A DNA stretch of 27,335 nucleotides from DASZMJ01 sp035551935 (GCA_035551935.1 DASZMJ010000460.1:1-27335); one strand, 5' to 3'. Counted from the stretch's first letter, positions 15,750-25,928 are shown. Notes: a model not told the origin generated them from the sequence alone. A program made the numbers and translations.

Positions 15750-17111
15750 TCAGATCCCCGTCGGGAACGTCTCGGGCGGCTCGCCCTTCTCCCAGCGGCT
15801 GGTGCGCTCCAGGGGCTCGACGGCCCGGGTGCGGTCGTAGTGGAGGACGGCGTCGAACTGGCGGGGCAGGGTGGCGCGGAAGTAATGACTCGCGCGCTCG
15901 GTCTCGGGACGGTAGATCACGCCGATGGCGCGCTCCAGCCGGGGCGCCATCAGGGCGTTGGTCGCGGGGCGGTCGGGGTCGAGGACGAGCAGGAACTTGT
16001 CGAGGCCGACTTCGTGGAAGAGGGCCTCGTAGCTGCGGGGCAGGGCGGGCCGGACCCGGCGCCGTTCGGCCGGCTCGCCCCAGTCGCGGGCGGCGGTGAC
16101 GGTGCCGTCGAAGGTGGTGAAGCCGACGAGCACCGCGTCGCGGCCGTGGCGCTCGCGGACGAGCTGGCCGACGTTCCACTCGCCCTGCTCCCCCATCCGG
16201 GTCGCCCGTGCGTCGCCGAGGTGCGAGTTGTGGGCCCAGACGACGACCTTCGGCGTGCCGACCCGCTTGCCCAGGTACTCGACCAGCGCGTCGAGCGTCT
16301 CGGCCATGTGCCGGTCGCGCAGGTTCCACGAGGAGACCTCGCCCAGGTACATCGAGCGGTAGTACTGCTCGGCGTCGCGGACCAGGCGGGCGTTCTGCTC
16401 GGCATAAAAGTAATCATCCTCGGCGATCCGGCCGTCGCGCAGCGCGTACTCGGCGGCCGAGCGGCGGAGCTCGACGAGCTGCGAGACGACCTCCTGCTCG
16501 CACGACTGGCCGAGGCCCACTCCGGAGGCGAACCCGTAGGCCTGGGCGTCGTCGCCGTAGAGGTCGAAGCAGCCGTAGCGGGCCCGGGCGCGGCCGGCGG
16601 CCGCGGGGTCGACCTTGTCGAGGTAGCCGAGCACGGCCTCGATCGAGGCGTGCAGGCTGTAGAGGTCCAGGCCGTAGAAGCCGACCTTCGGCCGGCTCGG
16701 ACCACCCTCGTCGTTGTGGTCGCGGAGCCAGCCGACGAAATCGAGGACGTCGGCGTTGCGCCACATCCAGGCCGGGAAGCGTCGGAAGCCGGCCAGGGCG
16801 TCGGTCGCGTCGGCGTCATCACCGCGGCCGCGGACGAAGCGGTTGACGCGGTAGGCGTCGGGCCAGTCGGCCTCGACGGCGACGGCGTTGAAGCCCTGCT
16901 CGCGGATCAAGCGCTTGGTGATCTCGGCGCGGACGCGATAGAACTCGTGGGTGCCGTGCGACGCCTCGCCCAACAGGACGAACCGCGCCGCGCCGATGCG
17001 TTCCAGGAGCGGGTCGAAGTCGGAACTGGCCCCTTCCAGGGGGCGGGCGGCCCCGAGGATCGCGCGGATGGCGAGGTCGTCGGCCAGGTCCACCTTGCTC
17101 GTCGTGGTCAT
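15750..17111 (-). CDS. Erythromycin esterase family protein
   Basis: A 453-residue protein of the Ere family (EreA/EreB-like hydrolases). The signature GEASHGTHEF (Glu49, His52, Glu56) at residues 48-57 holds the expected active-site Glu and His. VVVWAHNSHLGDARAT (about residue 285) is a second family motif. Length and cytoplasmic character (no signal peptide) match the family. Its ATG overlaps the TGA of the upstream phosphoribosyltransferase (ATGA, 17108-17111), so the two are translationally coupled. Most chromosomal members have no shown macrolide activity. Resistance should not be inferred from this alone; a succinoglycan/ester-hydrolase-like housekeeping or stress role is equally possible. 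Confidence 0.88.
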   Translation of the reverse strand: MTTTSKVDLADDLAIRAILGAARPLEGASSDFDPLLERIGAARFVLLGEASHGTHEFYRVRAEITKRLIREQGFNAVAVEADWPDAYRVNRFVRGRGDDADATDALAGFRRFPAWMWRNADVLDFVGWLRDHNDEGGPSRPKVGFYGLDLYSLHASIEAVLGYLDKVDPAAAGRARARYGCFDLYGDDAQAYGFASGVGLGQSCEQEVVSQLVELRRSAAEYALRDGRIAEDDYFYAEQNARLVRDAEQYYRSMYLGEVSSWNLRDRHMAETLDALVEYLGKRVGTPKVVVWAHNSHLGDARATRMGEQGEWNVGQLVRERHGRDAVLVGFTTFDGTVTAARDWGEPAERRRVRPALPRSYEALFHEVGLDKFLLVLDPDRPATNALMAPRLERAIGVIYRPETERASHYFRATLPRQFDAVLHYDRTRAVEPLERTSRWEKGEPPETFPTGI

Positions 17112-17794
17112 CGCGTCGTCTCCCCGGCCGCGCCGCTCGCGACGGCCGCCGGGGCGGTGGCCTGCGCGAGGAGGTCGCGGACCTCGTCGTCGGTCGTCTG
17201 CGAGAAGTCCCGGTACCACATGCCGACGGCATAGAACGGCTCGGGCGTGATGTCGCAGATGCACTCGTCGGCCTCGCGACCCATCTCGGCGCAGGTCGAT
17301 GGCGCGGCGGTCGGCACGGCCACGACGATCCGCGCCGGGCCGAGCCGGCGCAAGGCGGCGACGGCGGCCCGCATGGTCGAGCCGGTCGCCAGGCCGTCGT
17401 CGATCAGGATCACGGTCCGGCCCTCCACCTCGACGGCGGGGCGCGGGCCGCGGTAGAGCCGCTCGCGGCGGACGAGCTCCCTCAGCTCCCGCGCCGCCAC
17501 CGACCGGATCACTGCATCGGGGATGCCGAGGCCGTCGACCACCTCGTCATTCAGGACGCAGACGCCGCCGGTCGCGATGGCGCCCATCGCGAGCTCCTCG
17601 TGGCCGGGGACGCCGAGCTTGCGGACGACGAACACGTCGAGCGGTGCCCTCAGCGCCCGCGCCACCTCGAACGCCACCGGGACGCCACCGCGCGGCAGGG
17701 CCAGGACCAGCGCGTCGGGCCGGCCGGCGTAATGGGCGAGCCGCTCGGCCAGCAATTGGCCCGCCTCGCGACGGTCTTGGAACACGGTCGGCAT
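17108..17794 (-). CDS. Phosphoribosyltransferase (PRTase type I)
   Basis: A 228-residue PRTase. The PRPP-binding loop VILIDDGLATGST (residues 128-140) is intact, and the LALPRGGVPVAFEVA stretch (31-45) is the usual pyrophosphate-loop region of this subgroup. The ATG at 17794 follows GAGGTG with short spacing; the upstream in-frame ATG at 17848 lacks such a site. The C-terminal extension (about 150-228: PTAAPSTCAEMG, DECICDITPEPFYAVGMWY) is typical of the group found next to esterases and dienelactone hydrolases. Neither base nor nucleoside substrate is known. It is coupled to the erythromycin-esterase-family gene by a 4-base overlap. Confidence 0.9.
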   Translation of the reverse strand: MPTVFQDRREAGQLLAERLAHYAGRPDALVLALPRGGVPVAFEVARALRAPLDVFVVRKLGVPGHEELAMGAIATGGVCVLNDEVVDGLGIPDAVIRSVAARELRELVRRERLYRGPRPAVEVEGRTVILIDDGLATGSTMRAAVAALRRLGPARIVVAVPTAAPSTCAEMGREADECICDITPEPFYAVGMWYRDFSQTTDDEVRDLLAQATAPAAVASGAAGETTR

Positions 17795-17927
17795 GTCGCA
17801 CCTCGATGCTCGTGGGTCCGCGGTCGGGGCGATATCAAGGCCCGGCATTACCCCTCCGGACCCCCGGGCCGGGGGGGAAGAGGCCCGAGGGCCGGAGGGA
17901 CCCTCCCGGGGGGGGCCGGTCCGGATC

Positions 17928-17945
17928 GCCGCGCCGCGGCGCGGC
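17928..17945. repeat. 18-bp perfect palindrome downstream of the BON gene
   Basis: GCCGCGCCGCGGCGCGGC reads the same on both strands. It sits 14 bases past the BON stop codon, in a 164-base spacer that also holds GGAGGG/CCCTCC (17894-17907). A strong stem is possible in RNA but there is no T-tract, so its role as a minus-strand terminator is uncertain. Confidence 0.45.
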
Positions 17946-17958
17946 CTCGTGTTCGCGC

Positions 17959-18603
17959 TCAGAGCAGCCGTGGAGTGATGGTGATGAAGTTCTCGACCCT
18001 CGTGACCCCCGGGGCGGCCCAGGCCGTCCGCTCGGCCTCCTGCCGCTCGTTCCAGGTCGGCACGTCACCCCGGAGGACGACCTTGCCCTCGTGCGACTCC
18101 ACACGGATGCGCTTCGCGTCGAGCTCGGCGCTTCGGCGAAGGGCCGCGTCGATCCGCGACTTGACGTCCTCGACCGAGGCCCGCGGCGTGACGGCGATGT
18201 TGTTGATCACCCCACGGACTCCGAGCAGATGCCGTACCGCGTCCTCGGCCGAGGCCCGCTGGAAGTGCCAGTCGACCTCGCCGTCGAGCGTGATGTAACC
18301 CTTGGTCACGGCGACCTTGACCCGCTCGTCCGGGACCGTCGTCCGCCAGGCGATGGCGTCGGCGGCCGCGGCGGCGATGTCGGCGTCGGTCCGCTGGCCG
18401 GTGCCGACCGGCCGGACCTCGATGTCGTTGGCGATCGCGCGGACGCCGAGGACCCGCTCGGCCGCGTCCCCGGCCGCCACCTTCTCCGCGAAGCTCCGGA
18501 CGTTGCCGTTGAGCGTGACGACCCCGTCGTGGGCCGTGACGCCGATGGCCGCGGCGTCGACGCTCGGTTCCCAGCCGAGCTCGTCGATCACGTCGATCTG
18601 CAA
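17959..18603 (-). CDS. Three-BON-domain protein (OsmY-like), 5' end altered
   Basis: About 214 residues made of three BON domains: residues about 1-66 (DVIDELGWEPSV...GVTAHDGVVTLNG), 70-140 (DADIAAAAADAI...VTKGYITLDGEV) and 143-214 (VEDVKSRIDAAL...VVLRGDVPTW). BON domains bind phospholipid or membrane surfaces and occur in osmotic-shock proteins such as OsmY. No signal peptide is seen. The start is uncertain: the natural-looking ATG at 18629 (MRNDKELQ) is out of frame because of an 8-bp tandem duplication. Without that duplication it would read straight into QIDVIDELGW. In the present sequence the best in-frame start is TTG at 18603, with AAGGA about 9 bases upstream, or ATG at 18678 with an atypical leader. 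It lies 164 bases upstream of the phosphoribosyltransferase on the same strand. Confidence 0.82.
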   Translation of the reverse strand: MQIDVIDELGWEPSVDAAAIGVTAHDGVVTLNGNVRSFAEKVAAGDAAERVLGVRAIANDIEVRPVGTGQRTDADIAAAAADAIAWRTTVPDERVKVAVTKGYITLDGEVDWHFQRASAEDAVRHLLGVRGVINNIAVTPRASVEDVKSRIDAALRRSAELDAKRIRVESHEGKVVLRGDVPTWNERQEAERTAWAAPGVTRVENFITITPRLL

Positions 18604-18613
18604 TTCTGCAATT
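18598..18613 (-). repeat. 8-bp tandem duplication at the BON gene start
   Basis: On the coding strand AATTGCAG occurs twice in direct succession (plus-strand CTGCAATT at 18598-18605 and 18606-18613). Removing one copy fuses ATG-AGG-AAC-GAC-AAG-GAA-TTG-CAG in frame with the BON sequence. Two copies shift the frame and end the ATG frame after 13 codons. Confidence 0.9.
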
Positions 18614-18634
18614 CCTTGTCGTTCCTCATCGTCG

Positions 18635-18775
18635 TCACCCCCGCGGGTCGCCCGTGCGGCTGCGCCGACCCGGCCCAAAAAGAAAACCCCGCCATGCGAC
18701 GTGTCGCATGGCGGGGCCGTCGTAGCTTGGTTCGGTCTCGCCCGTCACGAGCCAGACCTCTGATACATCCATCAT
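18635..18775 (-). other. Short open frame (46 codons) across the hairpin, possible leader peptide
   Basis: Two ATGs in tandem (18775 and 18772) open a frame beginning MMDVSEVWLVTGETEPSYDG. It reads through the terminator-like hairpin and stops with TGA at 18635-18637, five bases before the displaced BON ATG at 18629. No Shine-Dalgarno site was recognised and no family is known. It could be a leader peptide coupled to the BON gene or chance; chance is at least as likely in this GC-rich context. Confidence 0.25.
18677..18716 (-). terminator. Intrinsic terminator or attenuator upstream of BON gene
   Basis: CCCCGCCATGCGA (18687-18699) and TCGCATGGCGGGG (18704-18716) form a perfect 13-bp stem with a 4-base loop. 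Read on the minus strand the stem is followed by TTTTCTTTTT (18686-18677), the classic form of a Rho-independent terminator. There is no clear minus-strand gene above it, and the BON gene lies only about 75 bases further down. It therefore looks more like an attenuator in the BON leader than the end of a gene. Confidence 0.75.
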
Positions 18776-19077
18776 TACTCGATCGGGACCCCGGTCGTCA
18801 AGCCCCGAGTTTGCAACATCCGGCGCGGCCCTCCCTCCCCGCACCCGGCCGCCACGCCCGATCCGTTCTCCCTCTTCGTCACCACGATGCGCCAGCGGGG
18901 GCGACCATCCCCCTCGGTTGGCCCAGCCAAGAGGGCTGTGTGGAACCCCTAGCTGCTGCCTCGGATCAGGGAAGAAGGTCAAGGACGGGCCACAAGAAGA
19001 CCGAGGTATTCGGGAAAAAATGCGCGTCATGGCCATTCTTCGGGAATCAACTGCGCCGGTTTTAGCGAGGTTACAGG
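18776..19077. other. Non-coding or decayed stretch, no gene recognised
   Basis: Between the hairpin region and the gene fragment at 19078 no convincing coding sequence is seen on either strand; open frames here lack family features and have atypical composition. The part 18990-19060 is AT-richer than its surroundings and holds an imperfect inverted repeat (ATTCGGGAAAAA near 19010 and ATTCTTCGGGAAT near 19035). With the adjoining fragment it may be debris of a repeated element. Confidence 0.5.
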
Positions 19078-19269
19078 GTGAATGGCTTCGAGAGCCTGGA
19101 GCCACGACCGAAAACCCTCGAATTGGACATCCGAGATGGCCACAACGAAGCGCAGATCGCAGCCAACCGGAGGAACGCCCTCCTCGCCCGAGGCCCCAAG
19201 ACGATCGAAGGGAAGCAGGTCGCCCGCGGCAACGCCCTGAAGCACGGCCTGAGCGGCGCCGGGGCCGCG
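19078..19269 (+). pseudogene. Truncated fragment of an 'NRRNA-GPKTxEGK-NALKHGL' protein
   Basis: The frame from GTG 19078 reads MNGFESLEPRPK and then AANRRNALLARGPKTIEGK and NALKHGLSGAG. This is the conserved N-terminus of a protein type frequent and multi-copy in planctomycete genomes (pattern NRRNAxxSTGPxTxEGKxxxxxNAxxHGL, function unknown). After GAGAAS the resemblance stops and the frame runs into the Hsp70 promoter region, so only the first 60 or so residues remain. It reads as a truncated relic, perhaps left by a rearrangement. Family membership is pattern recognition only. Confidence 0.55.
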
Positions 19270-19274
19270 AGTGG

Positions 19275-19314
19275 ATTCCAGGGGCCGTCGTGGTCGTCGT
19301 ATAATTCCAGGGGC
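19275..19314 (+). promoter_or_regulatory. Consensus -10 flanked by an 11-bp direct repeat (Hsp70 promoter)
   Basis: A perfect TATAAT (19300-19305) lies 50 bases before the Hsp70 start. The -35 region (TTCCAG at 19276-19281, spacer 18) is poor. ATTCCAGGGGC occurs at 19275-19285 and again at 19304-19314, 29 bases apart, so one copy covers the -35 region and the other overlaps the end of the -10. This could be an operator, and activator dependence would fit the weak -35. No CIRCE-type element is present. Confidence 0.45.
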
Positions 19315-19354
19315 GGGGCGCAACAGCTGCGAAACCAGCGGGGAGGGCCGAGCG

Positions 19355-21072
<1,718 letters not shown>

Positions 21073-21076
<4 letters not shown>

Positions 21077-21828
21077 GCCCGCGCGGCGACTGCCGCGACT
21101 GGCCGCGCGAGGCGGCCGACGGCCCGGCGAACATGGCCCTCGACGAGGCGATGCTCGAGCACGCGGCCGAGGACGGCACGGCGACCTTCCGCACCTATGA
21201 ATGGTCGGTACCGACCCTGAGCCTGGGCTACTTCCAGCGGCTCGACGAGGCCGCGGCCGACCCGAGGCTCCGGGGCGTGCCGGTCGTCCGGCGCCCGACC
21301 GGCGGCGGGGCGATCTGGCACCATCACGAGATCACCTATGCCCTCGCGCTGCCCCGGTCGCATCCCCTGGCCGGTCGGGCGGGGGCCCTCTATGAGGCCG
21401 TTCATGAGGCGATCGCCGCGGCCTTGCGGGCCGCGGGCGTTCCGGCCCGACGTCGCGGCGCCGGCGGCGTTGCGGAGAATCGACGGGATCGGCCATTTTT
21501 GTGCTTTACGGGCCGCGATCCGGCGGATATCGTGATCGGTGCCGCCAAGGTCGTCGGGGGCGCCCAGCGTCGTCGCTCGGGCGCGATCCTCCAGCACGGA
21601 TCGCTGATCTTGCGACACTCCGAGAGGCTCCCCGAGCTCCCCGGCCTGGGCGACCTCGCCGCCGTTTCAGCGGAACCAAGTCTATGGGACGAACACCTGC
21701 GCGAGCGGGTCCTGGGCGCGATCGGCCTGCGCCCTCGCCCGGGAGCGCCCTCCCCGGCCGATCGCGACCGGGCCGCGGCGATCGAGCGCCGGGTCTACCG
21801 CGACCCGGCCTGGACCGGCCGGCGGTGA
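21073..21828 (+). CDS. Lipoate/octanoate transferase family protein (LipM/LplA type)
   Basis: A 251-residue BPL/LplA/LipB-fold protein. Motifs: NMALDEAML (about 21-29), RRPTGGGAIWHHHEITYAL (about 74-92), Cys144 in FLCFTGRDP, the invariant lysine Lys159 in GAAKVVGGAQRR and GAILQHGSLIL. The Cys before the lysine motif matches the catalytic Cys position of LipM octanoyltransferases (CFDAPS... in B. subtilis LipM). The LplA C-terminal adenylation accessory domain is absent. It is thus more likely an octanoyl-ACP:protein transferase for lipoyl synthesis than an ATP-dependent ligase, but the two cannot be told apart with certainty. Its ATG overlaps the Hsp70 stop. Confidence 0.85.
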
Positions 21829-22111
21829 GGCGAGGCGCGATCGACTCATCCCGGAGGCGGGACGCGGCCGATCTTCGTAAGGGGCCCTCCATTTTGATCG
21901 GGGACGAGAGGTCGGGCGCCCCCTATCCTGGGCGCCGCGCGTCGGCTACGATAGCATGGGGGCCGTCCGAACCCGGGCGCAACTCATTCGAGGCCCGGTC
22001 GGCCTCCCCCTCTCAGCCCGGCCGTCGCGACTCGCACCCCACTTCGATGTCGCTTGGCTGCGTCGACGATCACCCATCGGCGGTCAGTACCAACGAGGTC
22101 GGGACGAATCT

Positions 22112-23077
22112 ATGAAAGCGCAATTAATTGTTGTGCAGGGGAAACCCGAAGGGAAGGTCATCCCCCTGGTCGGCCCGGTCTTCAAGGTCGGCCGCAACCC
22201 CGATTGTCACCTCCGTCCCCAGAGCGAGCAGGTGAGCCGCGAGCACGCCGAGTTCGCCGTCGGGCCCGACCAGGTGACGCTCCGGGACCTGGGCAGTCGC
22301 AATGGCACGTTCGTCAACGGCAAGTCGCTGTCGGGCACCGTGGCGCTGCAGAACGGCGACTTGGTCCAGATCGGCCACCTGACCTTCGCCGTGTCGATCC
22401 AGGGGGCGGCGGCCGCCGCGGCCCCCGATCGGCCCGCCCCGGCCCGCGTCGGCCAGCCGACCGCGGCCGACGACGCGACGCACGACGAGATCGATCAGTG
22501 GCTCGTCGCCGATAGCAGCCACACCCCCCCCGAGACGCCCTCGGGCGTCTACGGCGGCGACACGATGACACTCAACGCCTTCAAAACGATCCCGAAGCCC
22601 GATGCCGCCGAGCCCGCGGCGCCCGAGCCCCCGGCCGCCGAGCCCGCGGCGCCCGAGCCCCCGGCCGCCGCGGCCGCCAAGCCCGCGGCGCCCGCTCCCG
22701 TGGCCGCCAAGCCCGCCCCGCCCGCCGCCAGTCCCGGGTCCGCGCCGGCCCCGGCGGCCCGGTCGGCCGCGGCCCAGAAGAAGTCGTTCCTCGACGAGAT
22801 CGAGGACTTCGAGCACCTACCCGAAGGGCAGGGGGACGCGGCGGCCGAGGACCACGGCGGCGGCGGCGGTGATTACGAGGGCGAGGCGGAGGCCGGCGAC
22901 GAGGAGGCCGCCGCGGAGGTGCCCGAGGAATTCATCGACGAATCCAACCCCTTCTACGCCAAGAAGAAGGAGGAGGAGGCCGGCCCGGTCAAGCCTTCCT
23001 ACAAGGACAGCAGCGACGCGGCCCAGGACATCCTGCGCAAGATGATGGAGCGTCGCCGCGCCTCGAAGTCGTCCTGA
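22112..23077 (+). CDS. FHA-domain protein with Pro/Ala-rich linker
   Basis: A 321-residue protein. The FHA domain (about 1-95) has the phosphothreonine-binding pattern: FKVGRNPDCHL, then QVSREHAEF, then LGSRNGTFVNG, so Arg, Ser, His and Asn of the binding site are present. A disordered Pro/Ala-rich linker follows (about 105-235), including a perfect decapeptide repeat, then an acidic Gly-rich part. A conserved-looking basic C-terminus ends it (DESNPFYAKKKEEE, DILRKMMERRR). It should be a cytoplasmic adaptor that recognises phosphorylated proteins; no kinase gene is nearby. The 283 bases before the ATG hold no gene; a lone TACGAT (21947-21952) is the only -10-like box noticed there. Upstream in-frame codons to 21956 look non-coding. 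Confidence 0.9.
   Translation: MKAQLIVVQGKPEGKVIPLVGPVFKVGRNPDCHLRPQSEQVSREHAEFAVGPDQVTLRDLGSRNGTFVNGKSLSGTVALQNGDLVQIGHLTFAVSIQGAAAAAAPDRPAPARVGQPTAADDATHDEIDQWLVADSSHTPPETPSGVYGGDTMTLNAFKTIPKPDAAEPAAPEPPAAEPAAPEPPAAAAAKPAAPAPVAAKPAPPAASPGSAPAPAARSAAAQKKSFLDEIEDFEHLPEGQGDAAAEDHGGGGGDYEGEAEAGDEEAAAEVPEEFIDESNPFYAKKKEEEAGPVKPSYKDSSDAAQDILRKMMERRRASKSS
22604..22663 (+). repeat. Two perfect 30-bp tandem units in the FHA gene
   Basis: Bases 22604-22633 and 22634-22663 are identical and encode AAEPAAPEPP twice in the disordered linker. A third unit begins but diverges. The unit length is a multiple of three, so copy number could vary without loss of frame. Confidence 0.9.
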
Positions 23078-23128
23078 CTCGGGCCGCCCGGCGCGGCCCC
23101 GAGTCGTCCCCGCGGGGATCACCGTCCC

Positions 23129-24115
<987 letters not shown>

Positions 24116-24116
24116 C

Positions 24117-25016
24117 TCAGGCCGTGTCGGCGTAGCGCCCCTTCGGCAAGCGGGAGAGCCGGGCCCAGAAAAAGAGGCCACCGATCAGGATCAGGAGGCT
24201 GATGCACTGCGAGATCGTCAGGCCGGTGCCGAGGAACGACGCCTCGTCGTTGCGCAGGTATTCGATCAGCATCCGGGTGATGGGGTACGTCACCATCAGC
24301 AGGGCCATGACCTCGCCGTCGCGGCGTCGGAGGGGGAAGTAGGCCGAGAGTAGCAGCAGCAGGATCAGGCCGTCGAGGGCCGAGTAGAGCTGCGTCGGGT
24401 GGACCGGCAGCGACCGCGAGGCGACCCGGACGAGGTGCTCGTGGTCGTCGAGGTCGCGGACCTTGAGCTCGATCCAGGGGGGTCGGCCGTGGGGGTAATC
24501 GAGCTCGTCGTGGCGGAACTGGTCGTACCAGGGGGGGGACATCACGGGAAAAGTGACCGCCCAGGGGAGGTCGCAGCGGTCGCCGTAGCAGCAGCCGTTG
24601 AGGAAGCAGCCGAGCCGCCCGAGCATGATCCCGACCGCCAACGCCGGCGCGATGACGTCGGCCATCGGCCGGAGCGGGAAGGACCGGATTCGATGGTAGA
24701 TCAGGCCGGCGAGCAGGCCACCGGCGATCGACCCATACAGGACGATCCCCCCCTCCCAGACCTTGAAGATATCCAGGATCGACTTGACCCGGTCGCCCCA
24801 GTACTGCCAGACGTAGAGCGTCCGGGCGCCGACGATCCCGCCGAAGAGCATGACGATGGCCAGATCGAAGACCGTGTCCGGGTCGAGCTTCTCGCGGCGA
24901 GCCCGCCAGGCGGCCAGGTGCATCGCGGCGTAGAAGGCCAGCAGGAACATCAGGCCGAAGCCGGGGACCGAAAGCGTGCCCCAGGGCGTGGGGATGCGGA
25001 GGAGGGTCTGATACAT
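24117..25016 (-). CDS. lgt: Prolipoprotein diacylglyceryl transferase
   Basis: A 299-residue, seven-TM inner-membrane enzyme that moves diacylglycerol from phosphatidylglycerol to the lipobox Cys of prolipoproteins. Visible signatures: the GGLLAGLIYHRIR helix, GIMLGRLGCFLNGCCYG (the family signature in its Cys-containing form) and HPTQLYSALDGLIL. An extra periplasmic loop of about 50 residues (VMSPPWYDQFRHDEL to VRVASRSLPV) lies between them. The ATG at 25016 starts MYQTLLRIPTPWG, typical for Lgt. It follows panC with a 39-base gap on the same strand. Its stop nearly abuts the convergent moxR stop, leaving no room for a separate terminator. Confidence 0.94.
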   Translation of the reverse strand: MYQTLLRIPTPWGTLSVPGFGLMFLLAFYAAMHLAAWRARREKLDPDTVFDLAIVMLFGGIVGARTLYVWQYWGDRVKSILDIFKVWEGGIVLYGSIAGGLLAGLIYHRIRSFPLRPMADVIAPALAVGIMLGRLGCFLNGCCYGDRCDLPWAVTFPVMSPPWYDQFRHDELDYPHGRPPWIELKVRDLDDHEHLVRVASRSLPVHPTQLYSALDGLILLLLLSAYFPLRRRDGEVMALLMVTYPITRMLIEYLRNDEASFLGTGLTISQCISLLILIGGLFFWARLSRLPKGRYADTA

Positions 25017-25055
25017 GAAACTCGGCGCCGTCGTCGGGGGACGGCCTCGCTCGGC

Positions 25056-25922
25056 TCAGCCCGGCAGGGCCGCATTATCGATCAGCCGCGCCGGTCCGAC
25101 CCGGGCGGCCACCAGCGCGACGCCCGGCCGGTCGGGGCCGACCTCGGCCAATGGGACGAGCGTCTCGGGGTCGGCCACCTCGGCGTAGTCGAGCCGGGCG
25201 ACCGCTTCCGATTCTATCGTGGATCGCAGGATCTGTCGAACCCGGTTGGCGTCGCGCTCCCCGCCCTGGACCGCGTCCCGGGCCCGTCGCAACGCCTCCG
25301 AGAGGATCCGGGCCGCACGCCGGTGGTCCGGGTCGAGGTAGCGGTTGCGGCTGCTGAGGGCCAATCCGTCGGCCTCGCGGACCGTGTCGACGGCCTGGAT
25401 TCGCACCGGGACGTCGAGGTCGGCCACCATCCGCCGGATCACGAGCAGTTGCTGGAAGTCCTTGCGGCCGAAGGTCGCCAGGTCGGGGCCGACGATCTGG
25501 AAGAGCTTCAGGACCACCGTCGCCACGCCCCGGAAGTGCCCCGGCCGGCTCGCCCCTTCGAGCACGTCGGAGAGACCGGGCACCTCGACGTACGTGGATA
25601 AAGAGCCGGTCGGATACATCTCCCCAGCTGTCGGAGTGAAGGCCAGCGCCGCCCCGGCCGACGCGCTGCGGGCGAGGTCGTCGTCGAGCGGCCTCGGGTA
25701 GCGCCGATAGTCCTCGTTCGGGCCGAACTGGGCCGGGTTGACGAAGATCGACACGACGACGAAATCGGCCTCGCGCCGGCACTCCTCGATCAGTCGGCCG
25801 TGCCCGTCGTGCAAGGCCCCCATCGTCGGCACCAGGCCGACGACCTTCCCCTCGGCCCGCGCCGACCGGACCGCGCGGCGGACGTCGGCGATCGTCGCGG
25901 CGACGGGTATGGGACCTCCCAT
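25056..25922 (-). CDS. panC: Pantothenate synthetase
   Basis: A 288-residue enzyme that joins pantoate and beta-alanine with ATP in CoA biosynthesis. All main signatures are present: VPTMGALHDGH (HIGH-like ATP site), SIFVNPAQFGPNEDYRRYPR, TFGRKDFQQLLVIRRMV (KMSKS-region equivalent) and LALSSRNRYL. Length matches the family. The ATG at 25922 lies only 6 bases past the ferredoxin stop, so it is in that transcript. No panB is in the window. Confidence 0.96.
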   Translation of the reverse strand: MGGPIPVAATIADVRRAVRSARAEGKVVGLVPTMGALHDGHGRLIEECRREADFVVVSIFVNPAQFGPNEDYRRYPRPLDDDLARSASAGAALAFTPTAGEMYPTGSLSTYVEVPGLSDVLEGASRPGHFRGVATVVLKLFQIVGPDLATFGRKDFQQLLVIRRMVADLDVPVRIQAVDTVREADGLALSSRNRYLDPDHRRAARILSEALRRARDAVQGGERDANRVRQILRSTIESEAVARLDYAEVADPETLVPLAEVGPDRPGVALVAARVGPARLIDNAALPG

Positions 25923-25928
25923 GGGTGA

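Noticed and set aside
15750..17111. Macrolide resistance gene
   Set aside because: It belongs to the erythromycin esterase family, but most chromosomal members have no proven macrolide activity, and its neighbours suggest a metabolic or stress role.
18717..18760. tRNA-like string GGTTCGGTC
   Set aside because: No acceptor, D or anticodon stems can be drawn around it.
18680..18770. Possible ZTP (pfl) riboswitch in the BON leader
   Set aside because: GTGACGGGCG and CCGCC on the minus strand loosely recall the class, but the conserved CUGGCG and CCGCCUGGGC cores are not matched and the downstream gene is not in purine or folate metabolism.
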